Shown: positions 26,108-35,620, counted from the stretch's first letter. The stretch: DNA of 64,000 nt from Roseburia faecis (GCF_001406815.1 NZ_CVRR01000005.1:124001-188000); one strand, 5' to 3'. The notes: generated from the letters alone by a model not told the origin. A program made the numbers and translations.

Positions 26108-27064
26108 CTAATTTTCGGCAAAGAACTTCGAAAGAACTTCTTTCAGCGTATTTGCAGACTCATGCAGTTTGGAAACTTCCTCCTGATCCAGATCGATTGG
26201 AACCTTGGTTTCATAGCCATCGCGGCCAACGATACACGGCAGACTTAACACCACGTCTGAGATTCCATACTCTCCGTGCAGCATGGTCGAAATCGGCAGA
26301 ATTGATTTTTCATCTCTTATGATTGCTTCGCAGATGCGCTTAACTGACATGGCAATTCCATAATATGTGGCTCCTTTTTTGGAAATAATCTCATAGGCAC
26401 TCTGTTTTACCTCCGCGGCGATACGTTCCGTTGCTTCCATATGATTATAGTGCCCCCGCATCTCACAGAAATTGTCCAGCGGTATTCCGGATATATTCGC
26501 ACTGCTCCATGCCGCAATCTCACTGTCCCCGTGTTCTCCCACGATAAAAGCATGTACACTTCTGCTGTCCACTCCCAGATGCTGTCCCAGATGATACTTC
26601 AGTCTGGCAGAATCCAGCACAGTTCCAGAACCAATTACCCGTTTTTCCGGATAACCGGACAGTTTCTGCGCCGTGTAAGTCAGAATATCTACCGGATTTG
26701 CAACAATCAGAAGAATTCCTTCAAAATCTCTTTTTGTAATTTCCGGAATAATCGACTGGAAAATTGCAATGTTTTTGTTTACCAGATCCAGCCGTGTTTC
26801 GTCCGGCTTCTGATTTGCACCTGCTGTAATTACAATAATGGCTGCATCCGCAATATCATCATAATCTCCGGCATAAATCTGCATCGGTCTTCCAAACGGA
26901 ATTCCGTGTACGATATCTTCGGCTTCCCCTTCTGCTTTCTGATGGTTTGCATCCAAAAGCACCATCTCGGTAAATAATCCGCTCTGCATCAGGGCGAATG
27001 CAGATGCAGAACCGACAAATCCACATCCGATAATTGCTACTTTTCCTGATTTTAATTTACTCAT
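26108..27064 (-). CDS. ldh: L-lactate dehydrogenase
   Basis: A 318-residue NAD-dependent enzyme that reduces pyruvate to L-lactate, reoxidising NADH in fermentation. The Rossmann motif is VAIIGCGFVGSA. The specificity loop reads GANQKPDETRLDLV, with Gln where malate dehydrogenases have Arg. The catalytic His is in GEHGDSE and the substrate Arg is present. I start at MSKLKSG behind GGAAGGAGGTAACCAT; the earlier ATG is in the upstream gene. ATGA overlap with the HAD gene indicates coupling. Fructose-1,6-bisphosphate activation, usual for this class, cannot be read from the sequence. Confidence 0.95.
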   Translation of the reverse strand: MSKLKSGKVAIIGCGFVGSASAFALMQSGLFTEMVLLDANHQKAEGEAEDIVHGIPFGRPMQIYAGDYDDIADAAIIVITAGANQKPDETRLDLVNKNIAIFQSIIPEITKRDFEGILLIVANPVDILTYTAQKLSGYPEKRVIGSGTVLDSARLKYHLGQHLGVDSRSVHAFIVGEHGDSEIAAWSSANISGIPLDNFCEMRGHYNHMEATERIAAEVKQSAYEIISKKGATYYGIAMSVKRICEAIIRDEKSILPISTMLHGEYGISDVVLSLPCIVGRDGYETKVPIDLDQEEVSKLHESANTLKEVLSKFFAEN

Positions 27065-27834
27065 ATGGTTACCTCCTTCCAGGCACAAAAATTCTCTACA
27101 ATATAGTCTGCCTCTTTTCCGTCATCATTTTTCGGGGAAATATTGGAATTTACATAAAACACCGGCATTCCGACACCTTTTGCACCACCGACATCACAAC
27201 GGCTGTCATTCCCGATATACAGGGAATGTGACACATCCAGCTTATGCCGCTCCAACAATATATGAAAGAAACGTTTATCCGGTTTTTTGGTGTGATAATC
27301 CGAAGAAATCAAAATATCATCAAAATATTTTGTAATGCCTAAAACATTCATTTCATATGCGGTAAAAATGCGCTGGGCATTCGATAACAGATATACTTTT
27401 TTGTCCATTTTTTTCAGACTGGCAAGCATCTGCTGTGTCCCCGGATACAAACGGACATAATCGGTAGACAGCGCACGGAAAAACTGTCCGGTATGTATGG
27501 CAAGGGTCTTATCGGCCACGATCCCTTTTTCCTGATACAGTTTTTCAAACACTTCCCCGATCTCAATCTCCGGAGATGCCTCATGCGTATAATGCCTGTC
27601 CTCTTCCAGCGTCTTTTTCAACGCGCGCTCACAGTCGCTGACAAGTGCCGCATAGCGCTTCTGCAATTCCTTCGGTTCATAAATGGCCCCGTAATATCCA
27701 AAAAACAATGCCAGTTTCTCCCACAGTTTTGGAAAATCTTCCTCTGTGTGGATATCCACCAGTGTCCCGTACAGATCAAACACATAATTGTCGTACTGCA
27801 CCGGCAACACGGCTTCCTGCAAATATTCTCCCAT
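27061..27834 (-). CDS. HAD-superfamily hydrolase (FDLYGTL type)
   Basis: A 257-residue haloacid-dehalogenase-fold enzyme with an alpha-helical cap. Motif I is FDLYGTLVD, giving the nucleophile Asp but Tyr at the +2 position that is Asp in most phosphatases; the same DxYGT pattern occurs in 2-haloacid dehalogenases and some nucleotidase-like proteins. Motif II is LLSNAQ, motif III KKPDKRFF and motif IV IGNDSRCDVGGA. The gene overlaps ldh by ATGA. Its substrate is not predictable. Confidence 0.85.
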   Translation of the reverse strand: MGEYLQEAVLPVQYDNYVFDLYGTLVDIHTEEDFPKLWEKLALFFGYYGAIYEPKELQKRYAALVSDCERALKKTLEEDRHYTHEASPEIEIGEVFEKLYQEKGIVADKTLAIHTGQFFRALSTDYVRLYPGTQQMLASLKKMDKKVYLLSNAQRIFTAYEMNVLGITKYFDDILISSDYHTKKPDKRFFHILLERHKLDVSHSLYIGNDSRCDVGGAKGVGMPVFYVNSNISPKNDDGKEADYIVENFCAWKEVTI

Positions 27835-27905
27835 GTTAATTTCTCCCTTTTGTGATCTTTTACGTGCAAATTATACCAGATTTTCCCTGTACCTGTAAGT
27901 GGTAG

Positions 27906-28646
27906 CTACAACATTTTTCTGCGAAGTTTTTCCAGTATCTTCCTCTCACTGCGCGATACGGATACCTGATTTTTCCCCATGCGCTTTGCTGTTTCTGCCT
28001 GGGAAAGATTGTCCATATAGCGAAATTTTATCAGCTGTGCCTCTTCCTCCGGCAGCTGGTCGATCGCCTGTTTCAATGCAATATGATTCAGAAGCGGAGT
28101 TTCAAACCGGTGATTATCCTCCAGCTTTTCTTCCAAAGTCAGCACTTTTCCGTCATTTTCCGTCACCGGTCGTGAAAAAGAATCCACCTCTCTTCCTGCT
28201 TCCATTGCCACCACCAGATCTTCAATGGCAATTCCTGTCTTTTCCGCCAGTTCCTGCAATGTCGGCTCCTTATTTTGTGTCTTTTTCATTTGTTCTCTGA
28301 CAATTGCTATTTTTCTTGCATGTTCTTTCATCTGGCGACTCGTATGAATCATACCGTCATCCCGTAAAAATCTCCGGATTTCCCCCATAATAAGCGGAAC
28401 CGCATAGGTAGAAAAAGAGTAGGATAGCGAAGTGTCAAACCGGTCGATCGCCTTGATCAGACCAATCACTCCGATCTGTGTCAGATCCTGCAAATCGGTT
28501 CCCCGGTTTGCAAATCGTTTCGCCACCATATAAACCAGCCCCATATTCTCGGTTATCATCTGCTGCCTGATCTTCCGGTCTCCCTGCTGCGCCCTCTGGA
28601 TGTTCTGTCGTCCATTTTCCTCTTTTGCCGGTATCTTACTGCTCAC
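27906..28646 (-). CDS. sigF: Sporulation sigma factor F
   Basis: A 246-residue sigma-70-type factor active in the forespore. Region 2 holds MVAKRFANRGTDLQDLTQIG and the -10 recognition helix. Region 4 holds FRYMDNLSQAETAKRMGKNQ and VSRSERKIL. Sigma-G is similar, but position as third gene of spoIIAA-spoIIAB-sigF identifies this as sigma-F. The GTG start overlaps the 3' end of spoIIAB by 11 bases, coupling the factor to its anti-sigma partner. It is held inactive until SpoIIAA displaces SpoIIAB. Confidence 0.95.
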   Translation of the reverse strand: MSSKIPAKEENGRQNIQRAQQGDRKIRQQMITENMGLVYMVAKRFANRGTDLQDLTQIGVIGLIKAIDRFDTSLSYSFSTYAVPLIMGEIRRFLRDDGMIHTSRQMKEHARKIAIVREQMKKTQNKEPTLQELAEKTGIAIEDLVVAMEAGREVDSFSRPVTENDGKVLTLEEKLEDNHRFETPLLNHIALKQAIDQLPEEEAQLIKFRYMDNLSQAETAKRMGKNQVSVSRSERKILEKLRRKML

Positions 28647-29073
28647 GTTCCCTTTCTATGTATTTCCACATAACCACACGTGTTCCTTCTCCTTTTTTTG
28701 ACCGTACCTCAATCCGATCCATAAATGCCTCCATAAAGGAAAAGCCCATACCGGAACGTTCCAATTCCGGTTTTGTAGTAAAAAAAGGCTGCAATGCCTG
28801 TTCAAGATCTTCAATTCCGACTCCGTGATCTTCCACCGTTACCACCAATTGCTGACCGTTTTGGTCACAGGTCAGTTCCACCTGTTTCGTTTCATCTTCG
28901 TATCCATGGATAATGGCATTTGTCACAGCCTCACTCACTGCTGTCTTTACATCTGCAATCTGCTCCAGCGTCGGATTCATATTTGTCATAAATGCGGTCA
29001 CAACCATGCGTGCCAATCCCTCATTTACGGATTTTGCATCAAAATGAACCTGCATATGATTTTCCTGCACCAT
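28636..29073 (-). CDS. spoIIAB: Anti-sigma-F factor and SpoIIAA kinase
   Basis: A 145-residue GHKL-fold protein that binds sigma-F and phosphorylates SpoIIAA. The N box EAVTNAIIHGYE (with the catalytic Glu and Mg-binding Asn), G1 box DHGVGIEDL and G2 box RSGMGFSFM are all present. I start at MVQENHMQ behind GAGGAGGAAAAATAAA; the longer frame runs back into spoIIAA. The stop/start spacing to spoIIAA is one base, typical of this operon. Confidence 0.95.
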   Translation of the reverse strand: MVQENHMQVHFDAKSVNEGLARMVVTAFMTNMNPTLEQIADVKTAVSEAVTNAIIHGYEDETKQVELTCDQNGQQLVVTVEDHGVGIEDLEQALQPFFTTKPELERSGMGFSFMEAFMDRIEVRSKKGEGTRVVMWKYIEREREQ

Positions 29074-29074
29074 T

Positions 29075-29392
29075 TTATTTTTCCTCCTCTTCCAATGAAA
29101 TAATCTGAAACAACCCGGATTTTTCAAATATTTTATACACCCGTTCTCCCAGATTTACCGCTGTCACTTTTCCTGCATGCATGTCCATCGTCTTTTTTCT
29201 TCCTATTAATATACCGATTCCGGAACTGTCCATAAAATCAGTCCCCGCAAAATCAAATACAATCCTGTGAACATGCCAGCTTTCCGCCAACAGATCTATT
29301 TCCCTGCTCATATTGCCTGCCACATGATGATCCACCTCCCGCGGCATCGGCACAATCATGCAGTCCGCTTCCTTTCGATATGCTGCTTCCAT
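29075..29392 (-). CDS. spoIIAA: Anti-anti-sigma-F factor
   Basis: A 105-residue STAS-domain protein. The phosphorylation site is the first Ser of DFMDSSGIGILIGR, which SpoIIAB modifies and the SpoIIE phosphatase resets. Start at MEAAYRKEA behind AAGGAAGAGGTTTTAT; the longer upstream frame has no ribosome site. It heads the spoIIA operon. The operon is normally sigma-H dependent, but I could not identify a convincing sigma-H promoter in the short gap after the upstream terminator. Confidence 0.93.
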   Translation of the reverse strand: MEAAYRKEADCMIVPMPREVDHHVAGNMSREIDLLAESWHVHRIVFDFAGTDFMDSSGIGILIGRKKTMDMHAGKVTAVNLGERVYKIFEKSGLFQIISLEEEEK

Positions 29393-29430
29393 ATAAAACC
29401 TCTTCCTTTCCCTTACTTCTTTATAAATAA

Positions 29431-29473
29431 GCAAAAAAAGACACCGACAGTAACCTGTACTGTAGTGTCTTTT
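29431..29473 (-). terminator. Terminator of the TPR-protein gene
   Basis: AAGACAC...GTGTCTT with an inner ACAGTACAGGTTACTGT stem on the minus strand, followed by TTTTTTTGC. It separates the TPR gene from spoIIAA. Confidence 0.85.
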
Positions 29474-29493
29474 GTAATGCAATGTGTTCCTTT

Positions 29494-30864
29494 TTATTCC
29501 TGTGCGTCTACATAATTCTGTGACGTTCTCGCCCGCTCCGTATCCGGATAATTTTCAATTACATACTGATAATACGGTTTTGCAGATTTCAGGTCCCCGT
29601 TTTTCCGGTAGGACTGTGCCAGATAATAGGCAGCTGATCCGTCCTGGAAATCTTCCTGCTCATCCGTAATCTGTTTTAATGTATCGATGGCGTCCTTATA
29701 CTTTCCACGGGAGTACAAACTATAGCCTTCCTTGTAAAGCTGATTCAGATACTTATCCTGTACCTCCCCATGGATATCATCATATATGGTTTTGGCTTTA
29801 TCGGACAGATACTTCGTCTTTACTTTGTCCAGCGTCTCTCCCGCAGTCGTCACATCCTTTGATCCATAATAGGAAACACATGCCTGTAGGAGATTTTCAT
29901 AAGTGGATATCTTAACCTTGACCTTTTCGTTGTTGGTCGTCTGCTCCTCCAGCTGATTTTTCAGATCCTCCACCTGTCCTTCCAGATCTTTGATTGTCTG
30001 TCCATTCGTGGAAATGGTATCACTCGCCTCAACCAGTTTTCTCTGTGCCTCTTCTTTTGCCTTGTTGCGGACGCTCGGCACGATCAGAAACGCGGTAATC
30101 GCAGTACCCACGATTAGTCCGATCACGATATATACCAATGTTGCCCCAATCGAAGATTCCTTAAACCGCTTCGGCATGATAATGGTCTCATTTCCACTTT
30201 GATAAGAAATCAGATCATCATCCTTCGGCTTTTTGGAAGGACTTTTTTCCTTCAGTCTTGCATTCACTTCGCGCAGATAACGCAGGGTGGTTGTATTATT
30301 TGTATCAATCTTTCCCGCATTGCGCAAAGTTTTTTTTGCCAGTTCCAGCTTATTGTCCTGCAGATAAAGAAGCGCCAGCAGCTGATGTGCCTTGACAAGC
30401 TTCGGATTCAGCGAAAGTACCTTTTTCAGCTGGATAATTGCCAGATCCCGACTGTCCTGCTTGCAATAGTGCAATGCCTGGTTATATTTTTTAATCGTCT
30501 GATTTACGGAATCCAATCTTCCCCGGTCCTGCTGGATCTCATCAAGATAATGACTGGCAAGATTGTCCTTCGGCTGATAACTGCGGCTGATCACCCATTC
30601 ACTTAAGGCATCTACCACTTCTCCTGTCTCGCAATAAATCAATCCCAGAAGATTTCGTGCATCAATATTATATTTATTAAACTTCAGACTGTTTTTCAGG
30701 CTGACAATCGCTCCGGAAAGATTTCTCACGCCCGCCTGTTCCAGCCCCAGATTATAATATGCGTTGGAAATGTGACGCACTTTCAAAAATACGGAAAGAT
30801 CTGCCCCGCAATTCGGGCAGCGCTTTGCATTTCCAACCTCCTGTCCACATTTATAACAAATCAT
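29494..30864 (-). CDS. Zinc-ribbon, TPR and coiled-coil membrane protein
   Basis: A 456-residue protein of unknown function. Residues 3-20 form a zinc ribbon with CYKCG and CPNCG. TPR-like helices (about 30-200) contain RNLLGLIYCETGEVVDAL and HQLLALLYLQDNKLELA. A single membrane helix (239-262) is followed by a coiled coil (about 268-325) and further TPRs (about 370-450) with AAYYLAQSYRKNGDLKSAKPY. The N-terminal half is therefore cytoplasmic and the C-terminal half probably outside. It follows the 52-residue gene by 17 bases. It may scaffold an envelope or sporulation complex, but that is inference. Confidence 0.85.
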   Translation of the reverse strand: MICYKCGQEVGNAKRCPNCGADLSVFLKVRHISNAYYNLGLEQAGVRNLSGAIVSLKNSLKFNKYNIDARNLLGLIYCETGEVVDALSEWVISRSYQPKDNLASHYLDEIQQDRGRLDSVNQTIKKYNQALHYCKQDSRDLAIIQLKKVLSLNPKLVKAHQLLALLYLQDNKLELAKKTLRNAGKIDTNNTTTLRYLREVNARLKEKSPSKKPKDDDLISYQSGNETIIMPKRFKESSIGATLVYIVIGLIVGTAITAFLIVPSVRNKAKEEAQRKLVEASDTISTNGQTIKDLEGQVEDLKNQLEEQTTNNEKVKVKISTYENLLQACVSYYGSKDVTTAGETLDKVKTKYLSDKAKTIYDDIHGEVQDKYLNQLYKEGYSLYSRGKYKDAIDTLKQITDEQEDFQDGSAAYYLAQSYRKNGDLKSAKPYYQYVIENYPDTERARTSQNYVDAQE

Positions 30865-30880
30865 TTCTTCCTCTTTTTCA

Positions 30881-31039
30881 TTACTGTCCTAACTGCTGGC
30901 CATTCTGACGTACATCACGCAATATTTCGGTAATAATATCCGTTACGTCTGTCAGATCATGGTTATAAATCGCCGCCTCGGCTTCTTCCACTTCCAGACT
31001 CGGCTGAAAATTTTTCAGCTCCTTTTCAAAATTAATCAT
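30881..31039 (-). CDS. Small acidic protein, 52 residues
   Basis: A short gene with AGGAGCAGGAGAA before its ATG and a promoter upstream. The protein begins MINFEKELKNFQPSLEVEE, contains DLTDVTDIITEILRDVR and ends GQQLGQ; it is acidic, predicted helical, and has no membrane segment. It lies 17 bases before the zinc-ribbon/TPR gene and is surely co-transcribed with it. The function is unknown; a partner of the TPR protein is a reasonable guess. Codon choice and spacing look genuine. Confidence 0.78.
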   Translation of the reverse strand: MINFEKELKNFQPSLEVEEAEAAIYNHDLTDVTDIITEILRDVRQNGQQLGQ

Positions 31040-31090
31040 TTCTCCTGCTCCTTTTTGCGATATACAGGTTCTGCGTTCCCATGTATCTTA

Positions 31091-31118
31091 ATTATAATAT
31101 AATGCATTGGATATGCAA
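31091..31118 (-). promoter_or_regulatory. Promoter of the small acidic protein/TPR unit
   Basis: TTGCAT (31113-31118), 16-base spacer and perfect TATAAT (31091-31096) on the minus strand. Confidence 0.55.
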
Positions 31119-31168
31119 GTAAATTTATTCGCATTATTTCTCGGAAATATTACAGGAACTGCATCTGT

Positions 31169-32554
31169 TTACTTGAGAGAGATCATCACAACCCCTTCTT
31201 TTTTCTTCTGAAAACAAACGGATTCCTGCAGTTCTTTTACGGTAAGCGTCTGCTGGTCAATGGTTACAACACATCCGGAATACACTTTGCGTACGACACT
31301 GATCTTTGCATTTTCCCCGCGTTTGACCAGTTCTTCCAGACGATCTACCGCTTTTTGGCTTTCAGCAATATCTGCCTGCGTTTTCATTTTGGCACGAAGA
31401 AGCTCGGTTCTGCGCGGATCTTTCGATACATCAATTCCTTTTTGCGCAGCCACCAGTTCAAACTGTTTCAGCCCGGTGGTAATCTTCTTGATCACTTCCC
31501 CATTTTCTTCAATGGATTTCTGCAGATCCGACAGTTCCTGCCGCATCTGCGCACTGACTCCGACATGCACCTGTGTCTTTACTTCCGTGGAATTTCCGAT
31601 TACATTCACATCCATTCCACTGATTGCGTAGGCATATCCGCCAATGATACTTCCCTTTTTTCCGGTTACATAAATATGATCAAAACTGATCATATGACTG
31701 TCTAATGCATAAGTCACTTCAATAAAGCCATCGGCTTTCACCTTACAGTATTCGAAAAATTTTGCGTGGATATTCCCACCTGCACGAATACTGGTCTTGT
31801 TTCCACCGAGAACACCGCTTCGCAGGACAATATCTTTTCCCGCTTCAATCACACAGTTCTCGCAGATACCGTCTACCGTGAGACTTCCACTCGTACTTAC
31901 CTTTGCCCCCGGTTTGATTCCACCGTGGATTATAACATCTCCGTGATATTCCACATTTCCTGTACCGATTCCCACATCACCGGGAATTTCATAAACTGCG
32001 GATATCCGGATCTTTCCGTTTGTCATTTCAATCTTTCCAGACAGGTCTGCAATATAAGTACTTCCGTCTTCTGTACAGTGAAATCCTTTTCCGCGGAGTG
32101 GCTGCAATGGCTTGCCACGGACTGCCAGTATCGGCTTTCCCGAAACATTCATCCCGTTTACCGCCTCGGTTGGTGGATAGTAGGTGGCAATTGTCTGACC
32201 TTCTTTTACCATCTCCACTGTACGGATGCTCCAGTAATCTATGGAACCATCCTCCTTGACCTTTGGTTTTCCATCCACATCCGGATTGAAATGAAGTTCA
32301 TAGCGGCCATTTTCTGCATTGACCGGTGGCTGTCCTTTTGCAATACATACATCTCTCATGTACACTCCGCCATCGATCATCTCCTGGATCGCCGCTTCGT
32401 CAATTCCATTGGTTACCCGCTGGGTGCGGATATACCGCACCAGCTCTGATAATGTGTATCCCTCTCCGTTCTCCGGCGGCTGCAATGTCAAATATGCTTC
32501 CATACTATCCTGTGAAATCCGAACAACCGCACCTCTCATTGAAATATCTTCCAT
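31169..32554 (-). CDS. DUF342/FapA-family protein
   Basis: A 461-residue cytoplasmic protein. The N-terminal FapA module (about 10-160) contains TEAVNGMNVSGKPI. A right-handed beta-helix (about 165-330) has repeating GDVIIHGGIKPGAKV and AGGNIHAKFFEYCKVKADG turns, and a coiled coil (about 340-420) follows. Relatives occur in many clostridia and Vibrio and have been linked to polymer or flagellar signalling, but no biochemical role is established here. ATG follows GAGAGGGGAAAATGCC. It lies 38 bases after valS and may share its transcript. Confidence 0.9.
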   Translation of the reverse strand: MEDISMRGAVVRISQDSMEAYLTLQPPENGEGYTLSELVRYIRTQRVTNGIDEAAIQEMIDGGVYMRDVCIAKGQPPVNAENGRYELHFNPDVDGKPKVKEDGSIDYWSIRTVEMVKEGQTIATYYPPTEAVNGMNVSGKPILAVRGKPLQPLRGKGFHCTEDGSTYIADLSGKIEMTNGKIRISAVYEIPGDVGIGTGNVEYHGDVIIHGGIKPGAKVSTSGSLTVDGICENCVIEAGKDIVLRSGVLGGNKTSIRAGGNIHAKFFEYCKVKADGFIEVTYALDSHMISFDHIYVTGKKGSIIGGYAYAISGMDVNVIGNSTEVKTQVHVGVSAQMRQELSDLQKSIEENGEVIKKITTGLKQFELVAAQKGIDVSKDPRRTELLRAKMKTQADIAESQKAVDRLEELVKRGENAKISVVRKVYSGCVVTIDQQTLTVKELQESVCFQKKKEGVVMISLK

Positions 32555-32592
32555 GGCATTTTCCCCTCTCTGCTATAGAAATCCGAAACCAT

Positions 32593-35241
32593 TTATTTCA
32601 TTTGTGCCAGCCGCGCTTCTACCTGAGCCATCATCTGCTCATACTTTGCCAGCTTGTCTTTCTCTTCCTGTACCTTTTCTGGTTTTGCGTTATTTAAGAA
32701 TTTTTCATTGGAAAGCATGCCCTTAGAACGTGCAAGTTCCTTCGTCAGCTTATCTTTTTCTTTATGCAAACGCTCTTTTTCTTTTTCAAAATCTACCAGA
32801 TCCTCCAGTGGCAGATAAAGAACTGCTCCTGGAATCACAACGGAAACCGCATCCTCACTGATACCGTTTTTGTCTGCCTGTACTATAATCTCGCTGGTAG
32901 AAGCAAGATTTACATATACTTCCTTATTTTCTTCAAAAACAGTGCGAAGCCCTGCATCCTCAGATGTAATATAAAGCTTTGCCTTTCTTGATGGCGGAAC
33001 ATCCATTTCTGTGCGGACATTACGGATTCCCTTAACGAGATCCTTACAGTGCTCAATGGCAGATTCCTCTGCCGGGAAGTTCCACTCTTCTTTGTACTCC
33101 GGCCACTTGGAGAGCATAATCGTCTCTTCCTCTGACTGTAATGTACAGAAGATTTCTTCTGTGATAAATGGCATATACGGATGTAACAGTTTCAATGCCT
33201 CGGTCAGTACGGTCTTTAAGGTCCACAGTGCTGCATTGGCAGATACCGGATCTTCATCCTTTTTATAGGTACGGACTTTTGCGATCTCAATGTACCAGTC
33301 ACAGAACTCATCCCAGATGAAATCGTATACTTTCTGTACAGCAATTCCGAGTTCAAATTTATCCATATTTTCTGTGGCATCTTTTGCAAGGGTATTCACC
33401 TTGGAAAGAATCCACTTGTCTGCTGCATGTAACTCATCCTTTGACGGCGTATGGAGTTCAAATCCATCCAGATTCATCATGATAAAACGGGATGCATTCC
33501 ATACTTTATTGGCGAAGTTACGGGATGCCTCCACACGCTCCCAGTAGAACCGCATGTCATTTCCCGGTGCATTTCCGGTAATCAGTGTCAGACGAAGTGC
33601 ATCTGCGCCATACTTGTCAATGACTTCCAGTGGATCAATACCATTGCCCAGTGATTTACTCATCTTGCGTCCCTGGGAGTCACGTACCAGTCCGTGGAAC
33701 AGTACGGTATGGAACGGTGCCTTACCCATCTGCTCATATCCGGAGAAAATCATACGGATAACCCAGAAGAAAATAATATCGTATCCGGTTACCAGCACAT
33801 CGTTCGGATAAAAATAATCCAGATCCTCGGTCTTTTCCGGCCAGCCTAACGTAGAGAATGGCCACAGTGCAGAAGAGAACCAGGTATCAAGCGTATCCGG
33901 ATCCTGTGTCATATGTGTACATCCGCACTTCGGACACTTGCCAGGATTTTCGATGGATACTACCATCTCGCCACAGTCATCGCAGTACCATGCCGGAATG
34001 CGGTGTCCCCACCACAGCTGACGGCTGATACACCAGTCACGGATGTTGTCGGTCCAGTTAAAGTAGGTCTTGTCCATACGCTTTGGAAGAAGTTTGATAT
34101 CTCCGTTCTTCACACCTTCCACAGCCGGCTTGATCATCTCATCCATCTTTACAAACCACTGCTGCTTGATCATCGGCTCAACCGTTGTATGACAGCGGTC
34201 ATGCACACCGACATTGTGGGAATGTGGAACAACTTTTACCAGAAGTCCCTCTTTCTTAAGATCATCCACCAGTGCTTTCCGGCACTCGTAGCGGTCCATT
34301 CCGGCATATTTTCCGGCTTTTTCATTCATCGTTGCATCGTCGTTGATGACAACAATTTCTTCCAGATTATGACGCTTTCCAACCTCAAAATCGTTCGGGT
34401 CATGTGCCGGAGTGATCTTTACGCATCCGGTTCCAAATTCCTTGTCTACATAAGCATCTGCGATCACCGGTATTTCGCGGTCCGTCATCGGAAGCTTTAA
34501 AGTCTTTCCGACAATATCTTTATAACGCTCATCGTCCGGGTTTACTGCCACCGCAGTATCACCAAACAGTGTCTCCGGACGTGTGGTGGCAATCTCTACG
34601 AAGCGGCCTTCCTCTCCAACAACCGGATAATTGATATGCCAGAAAAATCCATCCTGCTCTTCATGCTCAACTTCCGCATCGGAAATGGAAGTCTTACATA
34701 CCGGACACCAGTTGACAATACGGGAACCTTTATAAATCCAGCCCTTCTTATATAACTTGGTGAATACTTCCTGTACCGCATGGGAACATCCTTCATCCAT
34801 CGTAAAGCGCTCACGCTGCCAGTCTGCGGAAGAACCAAGTTTGCGCAGCTGCTTTACAATACGTCCGCCGTATTCTTTTCTCCACTCCCAGCACTTATCC
34901 AGGAACTCTTCACGGGTCAGGTCCGCCTTATTGATGCCCTGCTCTTTTAAACTCTGGATCACCTTTACCTCTGTAGCGATGGATGCGTGATCCGTACCCG
35001 GCTGCCACAGTGCATTGTATCCCTGCATTCTCTTGTAGCGGATCAGGATATCCTGCATGGTATTATCCAGTGCATGTCCCATGTGAAGCTGACCGGTAAT
35101 ATTTGGCGGTGGCATCACAATGGTAAACGGTTTCTTGCTGCGGTCTACTTCTGCATGAAAATACCCATTGTCCTCCCACTTCTTATAGAGACGATCCTCT
35201 ATATCTTTCGGATCGTATGTTTTACTTAATTCTTTGCTCAT
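32593..35241 (-). CDS. valS: Valyl-tRNA synthetase
   Basis: An 882-residue class I synthetase attaching valine to tRNA-Val. The HIGH-type motif is PPPNITGQLHMGHAL (about 42-56) and the KMSKS loop is GRKMSKSLGNG. The editing domain (about 190-380) includes TTRPETLFGDTA. A zinc site appears at CDDCGE...CPKCGC, and the C-terminal coiled-coil arm is ValRS-specific. I start at MSKELSKTY behind AAGGAGGAACAC. Expression is controlled by the T-box leader directly upstream, which senses uncharged tRNA-Val. Confidence 0.97.
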   Translation of the reverse strand: MSKELSKTYDPKDIEDRLYKKWEDNGYFHAEVDRSKKPFTIVMPPPNITGQLHMGHALDNTMQDILIRYKRMQGYNALWQPGTDHASIATEVKVIQSLKEQGINKADLTREEFLDKCWEWRKEYGGRIVKQLRKLGSSADWQRERFTMDEGCSHAVQEVFTKLYKKGWIYKGSRIVNWCPVCKTSISDAEVEHEEQDGFFWHINYPVVGEEGRFVEIATTRPETLFGDTAVAVNPDDERYKDIVGKTLKLPMTDREIPVIADAYVDKEFGTGCVKITPAHDPNDFEVGKRHNLEEIVVINDDATMNEKAGKYAGMDRYECRKALVDDLKKEGLLVKVVPHSHNVGVHDRCHTTVEPMIKQQWFVKMDEMIKPAVEGVKNGDIKLLPKRMDKTYFNWTDNIRDWCISRQLWWGHRIPAWYCDDCGEMVVSIENPGKCPKCGCTHMTQDPDTLDTWFSSALWPFSTLGWPEKTEDLDYFYPNDVLVTGYDIIFFWVIRMIFSGYEQMGKAPFHTVLFHGLVRDSQGRKMSKSLGNGIDPLEVIDKYGADALRLTLITGNAPGNDMRFYWERVEASRNFANKVWNASRFIMMNLDGFELHTPSKDELHAADKWILSKVNTLAKDATENMDKFELGIAVQKVYDFIWDEFCDWYIEIAKVRTYKKDEDPVSANAALWTLKTVLTEALKLLHPYMPFITEEIFCTLQSEEETIMLSKWPEYKEEWNFPAEESAIEHCKDLVKGIRNVRTEMDVPPSRKAKLYITSEDAGLRTVFEENKEVYVNLASTSEIIVQADKNGISEDAVSVVIPGAVLYLPLEDLVDFEKEKERLHKEKDKLTKELARSKGMLSNEKFLNNAKPEKVQEEKDKLAKYEQMMAQVEARLAQMK

Positions 35242-35249
35242 GTGTTCCT

Positions 35250-35566
35250 CCTTAATATAAATGAAACGCCCTCTGTACAGAAAGCCTTTTCTTTTTCTGC
35301 ACAAAGGGCGAAAACTCTCGCGGTACCACCTTTGTAATACTCATCATGTCCTTTAACGGGGACGATCCGGGAATGCCTACAGGGCAATGTACCACATTCA
35401 ACATTCCAGTTCCGGAGCTACCTTCCACACTGCATCCTGTGGATATCTTACAGCCATTGCAGGAACATTCTGCACGAAAACTCTGCCAATGCTCCACTTC
35501 AATGAATATCCTTCTCTTTCAGGAATTCCATGTGTACTCCTCTCCATCATCACTTTTTTATACATA
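35250..35566 (-). ncRNA. T-box leader of valS
   Basis: The minus-strand leader contains the diagnostic antiterminator core AAAGGTGGTACCGCG (35319-35333) and, at its 5' end, GAGGAGTACA, matching the stem I AGUA motif. Uncharged tRNA pairs with the specifier codon and the GGUG bulge to stabilise antitermination. The competing hairpin joins GCCCTTTGTGCAGAAA with TTTCTGTACAGAGGGC (35268-35310), followed by a modest T-rich stretch. I could not fix the specifier codon with confidence; tRNA-Val is inferred from the gene. Confidence 0.92.
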
Positions 35567-35571
35567 ATTTA

Positions 35572-35600
35572 ATCTTACTTGCGGCTCTCTTTTTTGTCAA
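35572..35600 (-). promoter_or_regulatory. Promoter of the valS T-box transcript
   Basis: TTGACA (35595-35600), 17-base spacer and TAAGAT (35572-35577) on the minus strand, directly before the T-box stem I. Confidence 0.75.
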
Positions 35601-35620
35601 GAAGATTTCTGTGAAATTCA

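Noticed and set aside
29393-29500. Sigma-H promoter for spoIIAA, using AGGAAT near 29500
   Set aside because: AGGAAT overlaps the stop of the TPR gene and no GAAT -10 element occurs at the right distance.
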